DNA from: Dactylonectria macrodidyma
Taxonomy: Eukaryota > Ascomycota > Sordariomycetes > Hypocreales > Nectriaceae
Reading direction: 5' to 3'
Length of the DNA stretch: 64,000 nt
Assembly (NCBI GenBank): GCA_020744425.1
Contig: JAGMUV010000016.1
Span: forward strand, 186,001 to 250,000
Part shown: piece by piece, positions 23,194 to 34,611 of the stretch
How the letters are laid out: each line of letters begins with the position of its first letter
How positions within the stretch are numbered: the stretch's first letter is position 1
Made by a program: the position numbers and the translations under genes
Notes under the pieces: model-generated
The model's database searches: none
Told to the model about the DNA's origin: nothing
What the model saw: the letters and a program-made list of their open reading frames with translations, nothing else

Positions 23194-24492
23194 ATGACCA
23201 TCCCTGAGATCATGTTTGACGCATCTTTATTGCTCAGCCCTCATGTTCTGCTCCTTGGAAAGCTTTTTCGGCATGAAGCTTTCGAGAATCCTAGTTTCAC
23301 AACCCCTGATTCCCTGAGCAAGCTTAATATCTACTTTGACGAGTACGAACTGCCAATACCCTTGAAGAAATCCATGTTCGATATCTATGTTTTTCGGGAT
23401 ACCATCAAGACTGCTCTTAATGGCTATGTGATATCGGAAAACAAGAACATAACATACGCAATGATGGCCAAATGGACGAGGGTTATGGGCGAAATTGTTG
23501 GGTTCACCATCGCGGTGATTTTCTACACTTTGCGCTATAATGCAGCAAACGAATTCGATCAATCCCGTGAGCTCCTCCTCTTTCCTCTTAGTAAAAACGA
23601 TTGCTAACTCAGCCAAGCCAATATTAGCGATGGTCTTCGCAATCTCATTCTTGGGCATGCAGACTCTGACCCATTTAGGAGGCACTATCTCGGCCGTGTT
23701 GTCAATGTTGACACCATGGCTGTTGTGCGCCACAAACCTCGGCAGCAGGCTCTAATGCATCAAGCCACCAGCGTCGGATGTTCAGTAAGCAAAAGACGAT
23801 CCACAGAACTGACTGCTGAACAATCCGCCGCCGTGAACGATGATCCGTTGACGCTGAAGAAGCTTCTGAATCCTAAGAAGCTTCTTCAACGTCAACGTAT
23901 TCTTTGTGTCAAAGCGAAATGATCACGCAAGGCGCAACAACAGCTGGACGTCATCAACAAGGAGTTGATTGGTGAAAGGGCCAGATTGCGACGCGAACGC
24001 AAGCGGCAGATCCGCAAAGATTGGTCTCGCGAACAGGCTGTCAAAGACATCGAAAGGCAGTTGGCTGGGAAGCCCTTGGAGAGGCCTCATGAGTCGTCCC
24101 CTGACAGTGATTTGCCCCCGGCCCAAAAACGCTTGCTTCAGGCGTTAACAGCTCCGGTCGGTAATACCTTTGAAGAGGAGTATTACCGCCATACTGCTGC
24201 AATTGAAGCCGTTATTGCATACTGTTCCGTACAAGAGGGACCGTCGGTTCGCCGCCCCAGAATCGCAGCGCAACCTAGAAAGGCAGACAACCCGCCAGCG
24301 GTGGGCATGGCCGGTCATGCCTGTACGGTTAGCAACGAGGTCGCGGAGGCAATAACATCTGTTATTGTGAGAGACGAAACAGAGAGACCTCGGAGATGCT
24401 TTCTCTGCGGTGGCTTCGCTACTACCCGTTTAGGGTTGACGATAGCGCTCAGTCTTTCAAAACCCAACCTGACCTCACACACCCCTGCATAA
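23194..24492 (+). pseudogene. DUF3435 (tyrosine-recombinase-like) gene, 5'-truncated, one in-frame stop
   Basis: DUF3435 is the tyrosine-recombinase-related domain found in Starship captain proteins and many degenerate fungal copies. Family landmarks: FDASLLLSPHVLLLGKLF, ELPIPLKKS, GEIVGF, TLRYNAANEFDQS. A 50-nt intron starting gtgagc (about 23562-23611) restores the frame to NISDGLRNLILGHADSDPFR and HYLGRVVNVDTMAVVRHKP. Then come LTAEQSAAVNDDP and a basic coiled-coil region. A TGA at 23920 sits where an arginine codon CGA is plausible, and the frame then continues to a partial zinc-finger start (RRCFLCG). The N-terminal part is missing and the C-terminus is cut exactly at the inverted repeat at 24434. 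It is not a functional captain. Confidence 0.75.
24434..24464 (+). repeat. Left inverted repeat of the integrase/DUF3716 candidate element
   Basis: The 28 bp from ggttgacgatagcgctcag onward recur as a reverse complement at 28649-28676. Similarity continues a few bases further once the solo LTR inserted in the right copy is ignored. TACCCG occurs just outside both copies (24424-24429 and 28678-28683), a possible imperfect target duplication. Confidence 0.75.
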
Positions 24493-24927
24493 CGCTACGC
24501 TGACCCCAGTGTGCGACTCCATTTCTGCTTAGATAGATATTTATTTACTCTGCTTCAATCGCTTGACTTCTACTGCCACGGCCAGTTGCCGATACCCCAG
24601 CAGTAGCCAAGCTCGAATGAGCTGAAGCCTTAGCGTGTGAGCTACTGTCGCCCTACGTGTCATTAGGTCGAGATGGTCCATAAGTAATCTTCCGTTCTCT
24701 TAGACCTGTGCTATGGTGATACTCATATTGTTATGATACGTACTCAGCTTGTATGGGTGATCTTCAGTCTCTCTCGAATCTCGCTTTAGTCTCTCTTAAG
24801 TCTCGCTTCAGACCTCTAGAGAAGTCTTATATATAAATTATAAGCTCATATCTTCTCATATCTAGATAGCAACCTCATCTCTCATCCTCTCAGTCTTTCC
24901 TTCTAATCCCTTCATTCTATCTTTATA

Positions 24928-25182
24928 ATGTCTACGGAAGATCGTTTCTGTACGGCCACTGGGCTCAAACATGAAGCGATCCAGTCTTAGATTCCCAACG
25001 CCATCTGCTGTCCTCATTGTGGCCTCAAGTTCAAGGCTCGTCAGTTAATCGATCTTACTGCTGATACTAACCACAATGAGGTTATTGACCTCCCTTCAAG
25101 CTCACCACCTCGCCGTCGAGCTCGCCGTCCAGAAGGCCACTCGGACCGCCGCCCTCTTTTAACAATCAAGTCAATCAACTAG
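24928..25182 (+). pseudogene. Small CxxC ORF with one in-frame stop
   Basis: From the ATG MSTEDRFCTATG an 85-codon frame runs to the TAG at 25180-25182 and includes ICCPHCGLKFKARQ and a basic tail. A TAG at 24988-24990 (codon 21) interrupts it; CAG to TAG would explain this. It is convergent with the integrase gene, and both stop codons lie in the shared palindrome CTAG at 25179-25182. The function is unknown; it may be element-encoded. Confidence 0.45.
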
Positions 25183-26801
25183 AAATTATATTCCTCATCA
25201 GATGTGTTATCAATCTCTCCACCAATCTCCTCCATATCAATATTATGCTCTGCTAAGTACTCGCTGAGGCGATCAAGACCCGCAGTTGGCGATTCCAAGA
25301 GACCTACCATTGCGGATGCATCATTCCGAATATGCCGCCGTAGATATTCCCGTAACGCGAGGTATGAAGAGAGAAACGGGGTTTCTGCGGAATCTCCTCT
25401 ACCTTGACTAGGGCCGGTTTCCTCGTAGCCATTTGTGAAGGTTCGGCACACATCTATTGTATCGTCTGGCAGGTATGCATCAAGGTCATACGGATCACTC
25501 TCATAGATCTGTTGGAGACTTTGGAGGCGATCTTGTGGGACAACTTCAGCAAAGTTCCTTGCATGATGCGCCTCTGCTTGATGGTAAAGCACATAAGGCT
25601 GGCCAGGAATGACATGAGGTCGATTCGGTTGCTTACGAATGCGGTGAGAGTTCCACATCATAACGAAGCTAGCAAACTCCTCACGTAGGATCGGCATGTA
25701 GATGTATAATAACGCGATTCGGTCGGCAAGGGAGTCGCTTACCCAGCTGCCATCGTTTGAGAGATCTTGGAAGAACTTCTAGTATAGTATTAGTTTCTGG
25801 AGTCAATAGAAGAGGACGGAACATACCCTCCAAAATCCTCCTCTGCCTTGGGAGAAGCGAAGCCACCAGCTCTCAATCTTCTCATTTGCAGTACTTTTCC
25901 CGTAAATCCAGCACTGCCTAAACGTGATCGGGCCCTCAACTCCATCACGCTTGCGTAGCCTATGTTGTGAAAGGTAGAAGTGTGCTCCTGCCATTAAGAC
26001 AGTTTCTCCTCCTCGGTCAGAACGAACTAGATATGGCATCACGCCTTTCGCTTGGAGAACACTGAGATACTGCCTGACTACACTCCGTGCTGTACTGGCT
26101 GATATACCAATATAGAACCATGTGATATAGCGGGAGTACGCATCGATCGAAGCATAGATCTCAAATCCCCAATGCTTCAGCTTATCATGTGCATCAATCG
26201 ACCAGATGAAATCAGGCCCTGGGCAAGTCCATCCAACGCGCCTGTATCTCATAGCATTCCACCGCTGAGTCACATCTCGGGGGTAGAACTCTCGAAAGGC
26301 GTGGTATATTACATCACGGCTCAGTACGTGATAGTTCTGACGTATGTAGGTATAGAGGTATGTTCGGCCGTAGGTTCGGAGCATCGTGCTTCGTTCGGAG
26401 TCTGTTTCGAAGAACTCTCGTAGGCGTGCGAGTTGTACATCAAGGGTACCAGGATCTTGACAGGGCCAAAGACCAAGGTCTCGACGAATGCGTGTTAGGC
26501 CGGTCGGTGTGATGGTGAAGCCCTCGTCCTGAAGCTGGCGGAGGATAAAGTGGTCATTGAGAACGAACTGAAAGAAGAGCTGCTTGATGCGCGTACGTAG
26601 TTCTTCTGTATCTCCAGTCTTCCCCCGCTTCATATCAGAGCCCCAATTCCGGAGGCTGCGCCAAAGAGTTGTCGCACTGGCGCTGATGTTATATTCTTCT
26701 TTGAGTCGCCGCTGGATCTCCTAAATCGTAATGGCATCATCAGCTCTCCATTCTTCAATTTGGTATCGGTAGAGATCGAGATTGATACGAGGGGGAGGCA
26801 T
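25179..26801 (-). pseudogene. DDE integrase-core domain gene (fungal rve-like), one in-frame stop
   Basis: The minus-strand exons are 26801-25827 and 25778-25179, with a 48-nt GTATGT...CTAG intron and an exact frame. The product is about 524 residues. It starts MPPPRINLDLYRYQIEEW with a helix-turn-helix-like region (TLWRSLRNWG, TPTGLTRIRRDLG). The integrase fold follows: FIWSIDAHDKLKHWGFEIYA (first Asp), LVRSDRGGETVLM (second Asp), STANEKIESWW (Glu), and the downstream block RIALLYIYMPILREEF ... FVMMWNSHRIRKQ. A TAG at 26723-26721 lies after DDAITI, where CAG would fit. No reverse transcriptase or gag is nearby, so this is not an LTR-retrotransposon integrase. The family is widespread in fungi without a settled name that I can assert. 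Confidence 0.75.
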
Positions 26802-27065
26802 CTTGTCTCTCGTGAGAGACTTGGAAGTTAAGAATAATGACGAAGATGAGGGAGACGAGAAGACGAGAAGAAAGGGGCAGCAAGGGCGAAGTAAAATGCC
26901 TCATACTAGATTTCAGGGGTAAGCAATAACCCCATACTTTATAATGTTTCCACATTAACGCCCGTACCTTCCCGTACTAGCTTGAGATCATTAGCTTGAT
27001 AGTCCACCCTATACCAAGGTAGAGAGGGAGTATTTGAGAGTTTGGTATGATAATAATTATTATTT

Positions 27066-28041
27066 TTATCTCTTCTTTGATGAGCCTACTTGCTTCCGCT
27101 TACTCGGATGTTTTGCCCGAGTGAGGAGCTTAATAAACTGAAGACATGTATCCTTCTCTTCTTTATCGAGATGACGGAAAGGGTTTCGTAAATCAACCAG
27201 ATCCTCAGTCTCGTCACTTTCCTCCTCTTCATCTTCCATAGCCTTACGTTTCGTAGCTGGCTTAACTATAGAAGATCAGTAACAAGTTAAGTTCTTCACT
27301 GACAAGGTACTGACGAGGCTCTGTAGAAGAGAGAGAGCAGATACCCGACCAATTCCAGTCACAGTTGGTACAGACTTTTGAGCTCGAAGTAGTAATACAG
27401 CCAAGTAGGGCGCCCTTGCCTTGCACACATCGAGTACATCGCTCCTGACGCTCTTCCCCAAAAAGATGACGGACCATTGCATCACAGTTCTGACTCCGCT
27501 GGAGGTTCAAGGTATAAGGAGTCTCTACCATGCTTTGCATGTCAAGCTTGGTGCGGACTTGTAACTCTCGGATTGGCTGTATGGGTTAGTTCAGAGGGTC
27601 TTGGGGCTGGGTGTGACGGTACAAGAGCACGAACGAGGTCGGGTGCGACTTGGGCAAAATGATTGTTTACAAGGAGAGAAAGAGATTCCTAAGGAAAGCT
27701 CTGACTTAAGCTATTTACACAATATTCATAAAGTGGGACTATTCATAAAGTATGAAAGTCACATGATCGTTCCCTCACACTGGGGAGTTAATACTAGCCT
27801 GGTCCTGTCGTGGAAGGGGTATGACTCTAGAAGAGCATTGCTTTAGAGCATTCATTAAAGCCCAGACTGTTAAATCTGGATTGGTAGTCGGCTGAGGAGC
27901 TTCATGGTCGAAGCTACGTGTCTCAACACCAAGGATCTCCTTGGGCAGTAGGTGACGTCTCTTTGAGGGGAAGCCAGGCAAGGCATCAGCTTCAGCGGCA
28001 GCAGGGGCGGCAGCCGCGGATCCCCGTACTTGTTGAGTCAT
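27066..28041 (-). CDS. DUF3716-type cysteine-rich protein
   Basis: The probable gene lies on the minus strand with at least three exons. The first (from ATG 28041) begins MTQQVRGSAAAAPAAA and is disordered. The middle exon (27576-27345) carries CDAMVRHLFGEERQERC, CTRCVQGKGALLGC and VCTNCDWNWSG. This CxxC ... C ... CxxC pattern is the DUF3716 arrangement found in many fungal, often transposon-associated, proteins. A 79-nt intron joins in frame to the last exon (27265-27066), with an acidic stretch EDEEEESDETEDL and a basic end SKRKQVGSSKKR. The link between the first and middle exons (about 250 nt) is uncertain. It may supply DNA binding to the integrase element, but that is conjecture. Confidence 0.55.
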
Positions 28042-28123
28042 CAGGAGAGAAATGAATCAGGAATGATAGGGGTATAGTAGGTTGTTAGCCTGCCGAGCAT
28101 AAACAAGAAGTTGATGATGAGGA

Positions 28124-28297
28124 TGTCACGAGCTCTTGTCGTGTGTGGCACCTGATTGGGTGTGTGTATGTTCTTGATTGTGTTAAGTCCCCGCTCTGAG
28201 TCCCTGTACACCCTTTATGCTAAAATAGCTAGAAGGATATTGCTATAGCAATCACACGCCATGTACACGCCCTGCTACCCAAATACACATCGTGACA
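28124..28297 (+). repeat. Solo LTR of the copia family, TSD gagga
   Basis: A 174-bp LTR with TGTCACGAG ... CATCGTGACA ends, closely matching the LTRs at 54566 and 59768. It is flanked on both sides by gagga (28119-28123 and 28298-28302). No internal retrotransposon sequence is present, so this is a solo LTR. Confidence 0.95.
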
Positions 28298-28476
28298 GAG
28301 GAGCGCGAGGGTCGCAGCAACGCAGAAAACGACAAGGATTGGAAAAGAGGATACGGATACTAAGATGTCAAGATGAAGTCAATGCAGGTTGAAGACTTAT
28401 TCTACTATTGAAGGGGTGTGAGGGTCTGAGACATGGGGTGTCCACATCGCAATTTTAGGTGCAGGTGGTTTTGATG

Positions 28477-28648
28477 TCACGATGTGTATTTGGGTAGCAG
28501 GGCGTGTATATGGCGTGTGCCTGCTATAGCAATATCCTTCTAGCTATTTTAGCATAAAGGGTGTACAGGGACTCAGAGCGGGGACTTGACACAATAAAGA
28601 ACATACACACACCCAATCAGGTGCCTCACACGACAAAAGCTCGTAACA
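28477..28648 (-). repeat. Solo LTR of the copia family, inverted, TSD tttga
   Basis: A minus-oriented copy of the same LTR, flanked by tttga at 28472-28476 and 28649-28653. It inserted inside the right inverted repeat of the integrase/DUF3716 element. Its outer end reads TGTTACGAG instead of TGTCACGAG. Confidence 0.95.
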
Positions 28649-28676
28649 TTTGAAAGACTGAGCGCTATCGTCAACC
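28649..28676 (-). repeat. Right inverted repeat of the integrase/DUF3716 candidate element
   Basis: Reverse complement of 24434-24461. The inner part of the repeat continues on the far side of the solo LTR, upstream of 28476. Confidence 0.75.
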
Positions 28677-28805
28677 GTACCCGCCTGCGCCAGCGCTAGT
28701 GGCAGCCCCGTGCAGCAGCTCCAGTAGGTTATCGCAATCCGGACCTGCGACACCAACTTACATCATACAGCCGCGCAGGCCATTAGGGATAGGTCTTCTG
28801 GGCGC

Positions 28806-31800
28806 TCACCGAGGCACCAGCACATGGGAGATGTCGCGGCATCGGATACCTCCGTCAAAGCACTCGACGCACAAGTCGAAATCCCCGCTGTCGCACACTC
28901 TGCAAGAATACCCACAGCCTTCCCGGATGCTCAGTGTACAGGCGTCGCACCAAGCGGATTCATGACCAACCGGAATAGAGACGGTATTGACAGGAGCAGG
29001 GTCGTCGGGGATAGGACTGCCGGTGCTTTCGGCATGCTGCACTAGGAGCTGAAGGACCCGAACATTGCCAGTGCGCCGCGCCCACCAGAAGAGACTCCGG
29101 CCAAAACCGTCTTGGCCCTCAATGGTCATGCCTCCGGCCGCGAGTAAAAGCTCCACCACTTCGAAGTGGTTGTTCCTCACGGCAGCAAACAACGATGTCG
29201 AACGGTACCAGTCCTTGCTGCCCGGGTCAATTCGCCCATCAGCAAGCAGCGCTTGAACCACATTGTTGTACCCAGATCTGGAAGCGAAGAACAACGCTGT
29301 ACGACCATGATTGTCTGCCCTGCTAGTTTCGACGCCCAGAGTTATTAGCAGTAGCCTGACCACCTCAATGTGTCCATTTAGTGATGCCAAATGCAATGGC
29401 GTCGACCCATTCTTGCTTGCAACTGCGACGCCAGCGCCCTTCTCAATGAGCAGCTTGACTACTTCGATATGACCATTCTGTGATGCTAAATGCAATGACG
29501 TCCACCCGTCCTCATCTGTGATTGTGATTCTAGCACCATTCTCGATGAGCAGCTTGACCACCTCGATGTGGCCATTCTCTGATGCTAAATGCAATGGCGT
29601 CCACCCGTCCTCATCTGTGATTGTGATGCTAGCACCATTCTCGATGAGCAGCTTGACCACCTCGATGTGTCCATTCTTTGACGCCACATACAATGGCGTC
29701 CGCCCGTCCCCATCTGTGATTGTGATGCTAGCACCATTCTCGATGAGCAGCTTGACTACATCGATATGACCATTCTGTGATGCGAAATGCAATGGCATCC
29801 ACCCGTCCTCATCTGTGATTGTGATGCTAGCACCATTCTCGATGAGCAGCTTGACCACCTCGATATGTCCATTCTGTGATGCTAAATGCAATGGCGTGCA
29901 CTCATTCCTGCTTGTAACTGCGACGCCAGCACCCTTCTCAATGAGCAGCTTGACCACCTCGATGTGTCCATTCTGTGATGCTAAATGCAATGACGTACAC
30001 CCATTCTTGCTTGTAACTGCGACGCCAGCACTCTTCTCAATAAGCAGCTTGACCACCTCGATGTGTCCATTCTGTGATGCTAAATGCAATGGCGTGCACC
30101 CATGCCTGCTTGTAACTGCGACGCCAGCACCCTTCTCAATAAGCAGCTTGACCACCTCGATGTGTCCATTCTGTGATGCTAAATGCATTGGCGCCCACCC
30201 GGCATTGATAGCAACTGCAATGCCAGCACCCTTCTCAATGAGCAGCTTGACTACCTCGATATGTCCATTCTCTGATGCCAAATGCAATGGCGTCGCCCCG
30301 GCATTGGTAGCAACTGTGACGCTAGTACCCTTCTCAATGAGCAGCTTGACCACCTCGATGTGTCCATTCTGTGATGATAAATGCAATGGCGTCCACCCAT
30401 TCCTGCTTGCAACTGCCACGCCAGCACCCTTCTCAATGAGCAGCTTGACTACTTCGATGTGTCCATTCCGTGATGCTGAATGCAATGGCGTTGCCCCGGC
30501 ATTGGTAGCAACTGCAACGCCAGCACCCTTCTCAATGAGCAGCTTGACCACCTCGATGTGTCCATTTAGTGATGCCAAATGCAATGGCGTCCACCCGTCC
30601 TCATTTGTGATTCGAATGCTAGCACCCTTTTCGATGAGCAGCTTGACCACCTCGATGTGTCCATTATGTGATGCCAAATGCAATGGCGTCCGCCCGTCCC
30701 CATCTGTGATTGTGATGCTAGCACCCTTCTCAATGAGCAGCTTAACCAGCTCGATGTGTCTATAAAATGATGCCCAATGCAATGGCGTCCACCTGTCCTC
30801 AACTGTGATTGTGATGCTAGCACCCTTCTCAATGAGCAGCCTGACTACCTCGATGTGTCCATTCCGTGATGCTAAATGCAATGACGTCCCCCCGTTGTTG
30901 GTTGCAGCTGTAATGTCAGCTCCCTTCATAATAAGCAGCTTGACCGCCTTGATGTGTCCATGAAATGATGCCCAATGCAATGGCGTCCACCCGTTCTTAT
31001 CTGTGACCATGACACTAGCATCCTTCTCAATGAGCAGCTTGACCGCCTCGATGTGTCCATTCCGGGATGCTAAATGCAATGGCGTCCCCCCGTTATTGGT
31101 TACAGCTGCGATGTCAGCTCCCTTCTCAATGAGCAGCTTGACCACCTCGATGTGTCCATTTAGTGATGCTAAATGCAATGGCGTCCACCCGTCCTCATCT
31201 GTGATTGTGATGCTAGCACCCTTCTCAATAAGCAGTTTGACTACCTCGATGTGTCCATTCTCTGATGCCACATACAATGGCGTCCACCCGTCCTCATTTG
31301 TGATTATGATTCTAGCACCCTTCTCAATGAGCAGCTTGACCACCTCGATGTGTCCTTTCTGTGATGCTGAATGCAATGGCGTCCATCCGTCCTCATCTGT
31401 GATTATGACGCCAGCACCCTTCTTAATGAGCAGCTTGACCACCTCGATGTGTCCATTCTGTGATGCTAAGTGCAATGGCGTCCACCCGTCCCCATCTGTG
31501 ATTGTGATGCTAGCACCCTTTTCAATGAGCAGCCTGACCACCTCGATGTGTCCATTCTGTGACGCCCAATGCAATGGCGTCCACCCATTCTTTCCGGCAG
31601 TTGATACGTTGGCGTCCGCATCGAGGAGTATTTTTACAACCTCTTTTCTCCCCTTTGCGCATGCAACTTCGAGGGCGGATCTTCCAAGGTCGTTTCTTTC
31701 ATTCACGTCACAACTCTGTTCTTTTATCAAAATGGTCGCTACACCTGTTAACTCGAGCTCCACTGCGTAATAGAGCGGACCAGGTGAGGTGGCTTCAGTG

Positions 31801-34036
31801 CCGAATTTCAGAAGCCCAGCATTCTGTTCATCGTACCATGTCCTCCAACCATTCCAGGCGTGGTTGCTTCTATCAAGGAATCGGATGGCAAGCGTCGTTG
31901 TTTCCCCATCGGTGCGCAAGCCTGACTTGATATGGTGATGCCAAGACGCTGCTGCGTAGTCGCGGAATGTCAAGCCGAGATAGGGCGGGTGACCTGGGGA
32001 CTCTTGCCAAACTCGCTGGATATTGATGTAGTGAAGACAGGCCTTGGCAAGCAAGGTGTTTTGGTATTCATCCCGCAAGCGCTCGTTCTCCCAGAACCAG
32101 CCAGGCGTGGGGAGATTACACAGCAGGTACTGCTTGACGGAAAAGTGCGTCAGGCGCACCGTCCGTAGGCCAGCGGAGGTGTCCGAGTGCCGGCTTCTGA
32201 CCTCCAATAGAGGCCCGCAAAGACCGACTATTTCGCTGTCGATGTAGTCGTCATCCACAGCGTCGGGGAGATCTTCGATGGGTAGGTCTTCGGATTCGTC
32301 GATAAGGACAGCCTCGGTGATCTCGCAGACTGTCAGGGGCCGTAGTGCGAATGCCGCCCAGCGCAATAGGGCGTAGATACGTTGCCTCTCCCCCTCTCGG
32401 GCCTGGGTGATTCTCTGCCAGCTTCGGTCGTATAATTGGTCCAGCCCAGCCGGAGTTTCTTCGATGGTGTGCTGGAGCTGTTTCTTGTTCATCCCTTTCC
32501 TCAAAGATTTCTCCTGCATCTTCAGCCAGAGGAACTGGCCTTCGCATTGATTGGTCATTGCTTCGGAGAGGGCAGATCGGACATCGTCGCCTTTTTTGGG
32601 TAGTTTTCTGTCGACGATGTCTCTGGCATAGGCGGCCGTGTCGGAGCGTACGTCATCGGGTGCAATCTCGTATTCGGCAAAGCTTTGGGGTGCGTCGTCT
32701 GTGAGGGCGGTTCGGATCTCTGGCTCGGCGCGACTGACCACGAGAACACGAGTGTTCGTCCCAACAACCGCCTTCTTTACAGTTTCGATGAATTTGGTGA
32801 CCGACGTGCTTCTGTCGTCCAAGTAGGTGCATTCGTCGAGACCGTCGACAATGAACGTACAGCCGGGAACAATGCGGAGGAGCTGTGTGAAGAGCATGAC
32901 GGCGTTCGCACGGGTCGCGACGGGATCCGAACCAGCCTCCCATTTCTGGCGGACGTGCTCGAACGTGCCCTCGTGCTGCGACACGACCTGGGAAATCCAT
33001 GATCGTACGGCCACGACAGGGTCTTCGCGGCTCTCGAGGTCGGATGAGAAGAAGAAATGGGCGACGGGTGTCTTCAGGGTGGACGAGAGGTGTTCGACGA
33101 CGTGCGCGCACAGAATCGTCTTGCCGAACCCTGCGGGTCCGTTGATCCACAGCAGCTTTGCGCCTGCGGGGAATTCTTGGTCGAGCCAGTTCTGGAATGC
33201 GGGCCGGTGGAAGATCCAGTCGCAGGTGCCGACGAGCCTCTTCTGGACGGAGTCATCGTAGCGTTCGTTTGGGGACCCGCCGCCGAGCCAGGAGTGGATT
33301 GCGCGTCGCGTCTCGGCTTCGCTATGTTAGCGTGACACGAGAAGCTCGGAGATGACGTCTTACCTCTGTTCGCCTCTTCGATCCGGGCGAGGATCCGCTG
33401 TAGCTCAGCGGGCCAAGCATGGTCTGAGGAAGTTCCTGATCTCCGTTAGACGATGAGCATCGAGGCAGCGTTCAGATACGCACCTAACCCTGACGCGAGC
33501 TTGTCGGTGCGCCTGGTGTCCAGCTCGTGCACCGGCCGCGTACCCTGCACTGCATCGACGGGCACCAAGTTGTGCAGTTGTTGCACCAGCTTTTCGAACA
33601 GTTCGACCTGATCTGTGCGCTCTGTCTTGCCCCGGAGCGCCCAAGCCAGCTTCCGTCGCCTGGTGCCGTGAGGCCGGGGTCGGAGCGAGCCCAACGAGAC
33701 GTCATCACCTGGCGTCATGGCCCGGCTGGTGCGGTGTACAGACGTGTCACTCGCATCACAGAGAGTATTAATGATCTGTAAAATATCCCGTACCGTCGCA
33801 AGTATATCGCGGTTGCCGAGAGCAGGGTGGTGGTCTTCCGACCGCATCGTTTCTTCGAACCCGACGCGCCGACCCCATTCCTCGAGGCGGACCTTGGTAG
33901 CCTTGAACTTGGTGTCTAGTACGTGCGAGTCGGGCCCGAATGATCGGTAGGTCTGCACCTTGTCCACGGCCTCTAGGCAGGAGCTGAGGAGGCCGGCGAG
34001 CCCAACGACCCCGACGGTGAGACCAACAGCCTCCAT
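28806..34036 (-). CDS. HeLo-NACHT-ankyrin-ZZ NLR (non-self recognition receptor)
   Basis: A fungal NOD-like receptor. Exons 34036-33484, 33435-33364 and 33316-28806 join across 48- and 47-nt introns in exact frame (1711 residues). I chose the ATG of MEAVGLTVGVVGLAG because HeLo domains start at the N-terminus; an upstream in-frame ATG at 34225 would add 63 residues. HeLo (about 1-190) is a membrane-targeting cell-death domain: GLLSSCLEAVDKVQTYRSFG, RLEEWGRRVGF. NACHT follows: Walker A NGPAGFGKTI, Walker B-like TFIVDGLDECTY, and VLVVSRAEPE. A winged-helix-like region ends RLTHFSVKQYLL. Ankyrin repeats fill about 790-1640, including 22 near-identical 33-residue units on the GHIEVVKLLIEKGA theme. 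A ZZ zinc finger closes the protein (WCDACTLSIREGCGYSCRVC, DLCVEC, SHVLVPR). The frame is intact; the repeat homogeneity suggests ongoing repeat turnover. Confidence 0.92.
29372..31550 (-). repeat. 22 tandem 99-bp repeats encoding ankyrin units
   Basis: Units of 99 bp encode GHIEVVKLLIEKGA... followed by a variable middle and TPLHLASQN. Two alternating middle types are visible: SITITDEDGW-like and GVAVxSxNGx-like. Diverged ankyrin units lie on both sides. High DNA identity among units produces long but meaningless open frames on the opposite strand. Confidence 0.95.
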
Positions 34037-34611
34037 GGCGGTGCGATCGATGGACGTGATGGATGCGATGGGTTTGATGGGTTTGACCGTTTGAGCTGAG
34101 GTGGAAGGCGGCATCTTGATATAACCCCGCTCAGCACTGCCACTCATCATGCGCGAGGCTGTTTGCTCTGCATGCAGAGCGTGGGACCACCCACCTTCTC
34201 CATTCGCACCTGAACAGCCTTCCATCTGGCCGTCCTTCCCTATTTAATCATGTGCTCTCTATGACCTCGCCGCGACCACGTAAGCAATGCTCTGGACGTG
34301 TATTATAGAATAGCTGGTCCTATGCAGAAACCCGATACATTAAAAAGCGGTCTGATGGCCAGGTTAGACAAACGCGGGAACAATGTCGAACGTCTTGGCC
34401 GCCCCTTTTAAGTAGTGGCAGCTCAAGTGTGTCGCAATCAAAGCCTGCCACGCATCGTGCAGCCACAGCCGAATCGCATGGCTCTCTTCTCAACTTCCAA
34501 ACAAGTTTATTTCTCTAGTCACCCTAAATGTCTACCTCTCCTAATAATCTGGCAAATCCAAGGGTTAGAATCATACTATTAATGGATGTTAATCGTATGT
34601 ACAGACGTACA

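Larger units (their letters stand above)
24434..28676. mobile_element. Candidate DNA transposon: integrase-core + DUF3716 + CxxC ORF
   Basis: About 4.2 kb is bounded by 28-31 bp inverted repeats and interrupts the 3' end of a DUF3435 gene. It contains a minus-strand integrase-core gene (25179-26801), a minus-strand DUF3716-type gene (27066-28041) and a short plus-strand cysteine-containing ORF (24928-25182). Two solo LTRs of the copia family lie in its right end, one inside the right inverted repeat. Grouping these as one element is inference from the repeats and gene order. Confidence 0.5.

Noticed and set aside
29518..31770. Long plus-strand open frames opposite the ankyrin repeats (up to 316 codons)
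   Set aside because: They are the antisense of the 99-bp ankyrin array. A 99-bp unit is divisible by three, so one antisense frame stays open by repetition, with no independent domain.
34037..34225. 63-residue N-terminal extension of the HeLo NLR
   Set aside because: HeLo domains begin at the extreme N-terminus; the extension is low-complexity. The ATG at 34036 is preferred, although the upstream ATG cannot be excluded.
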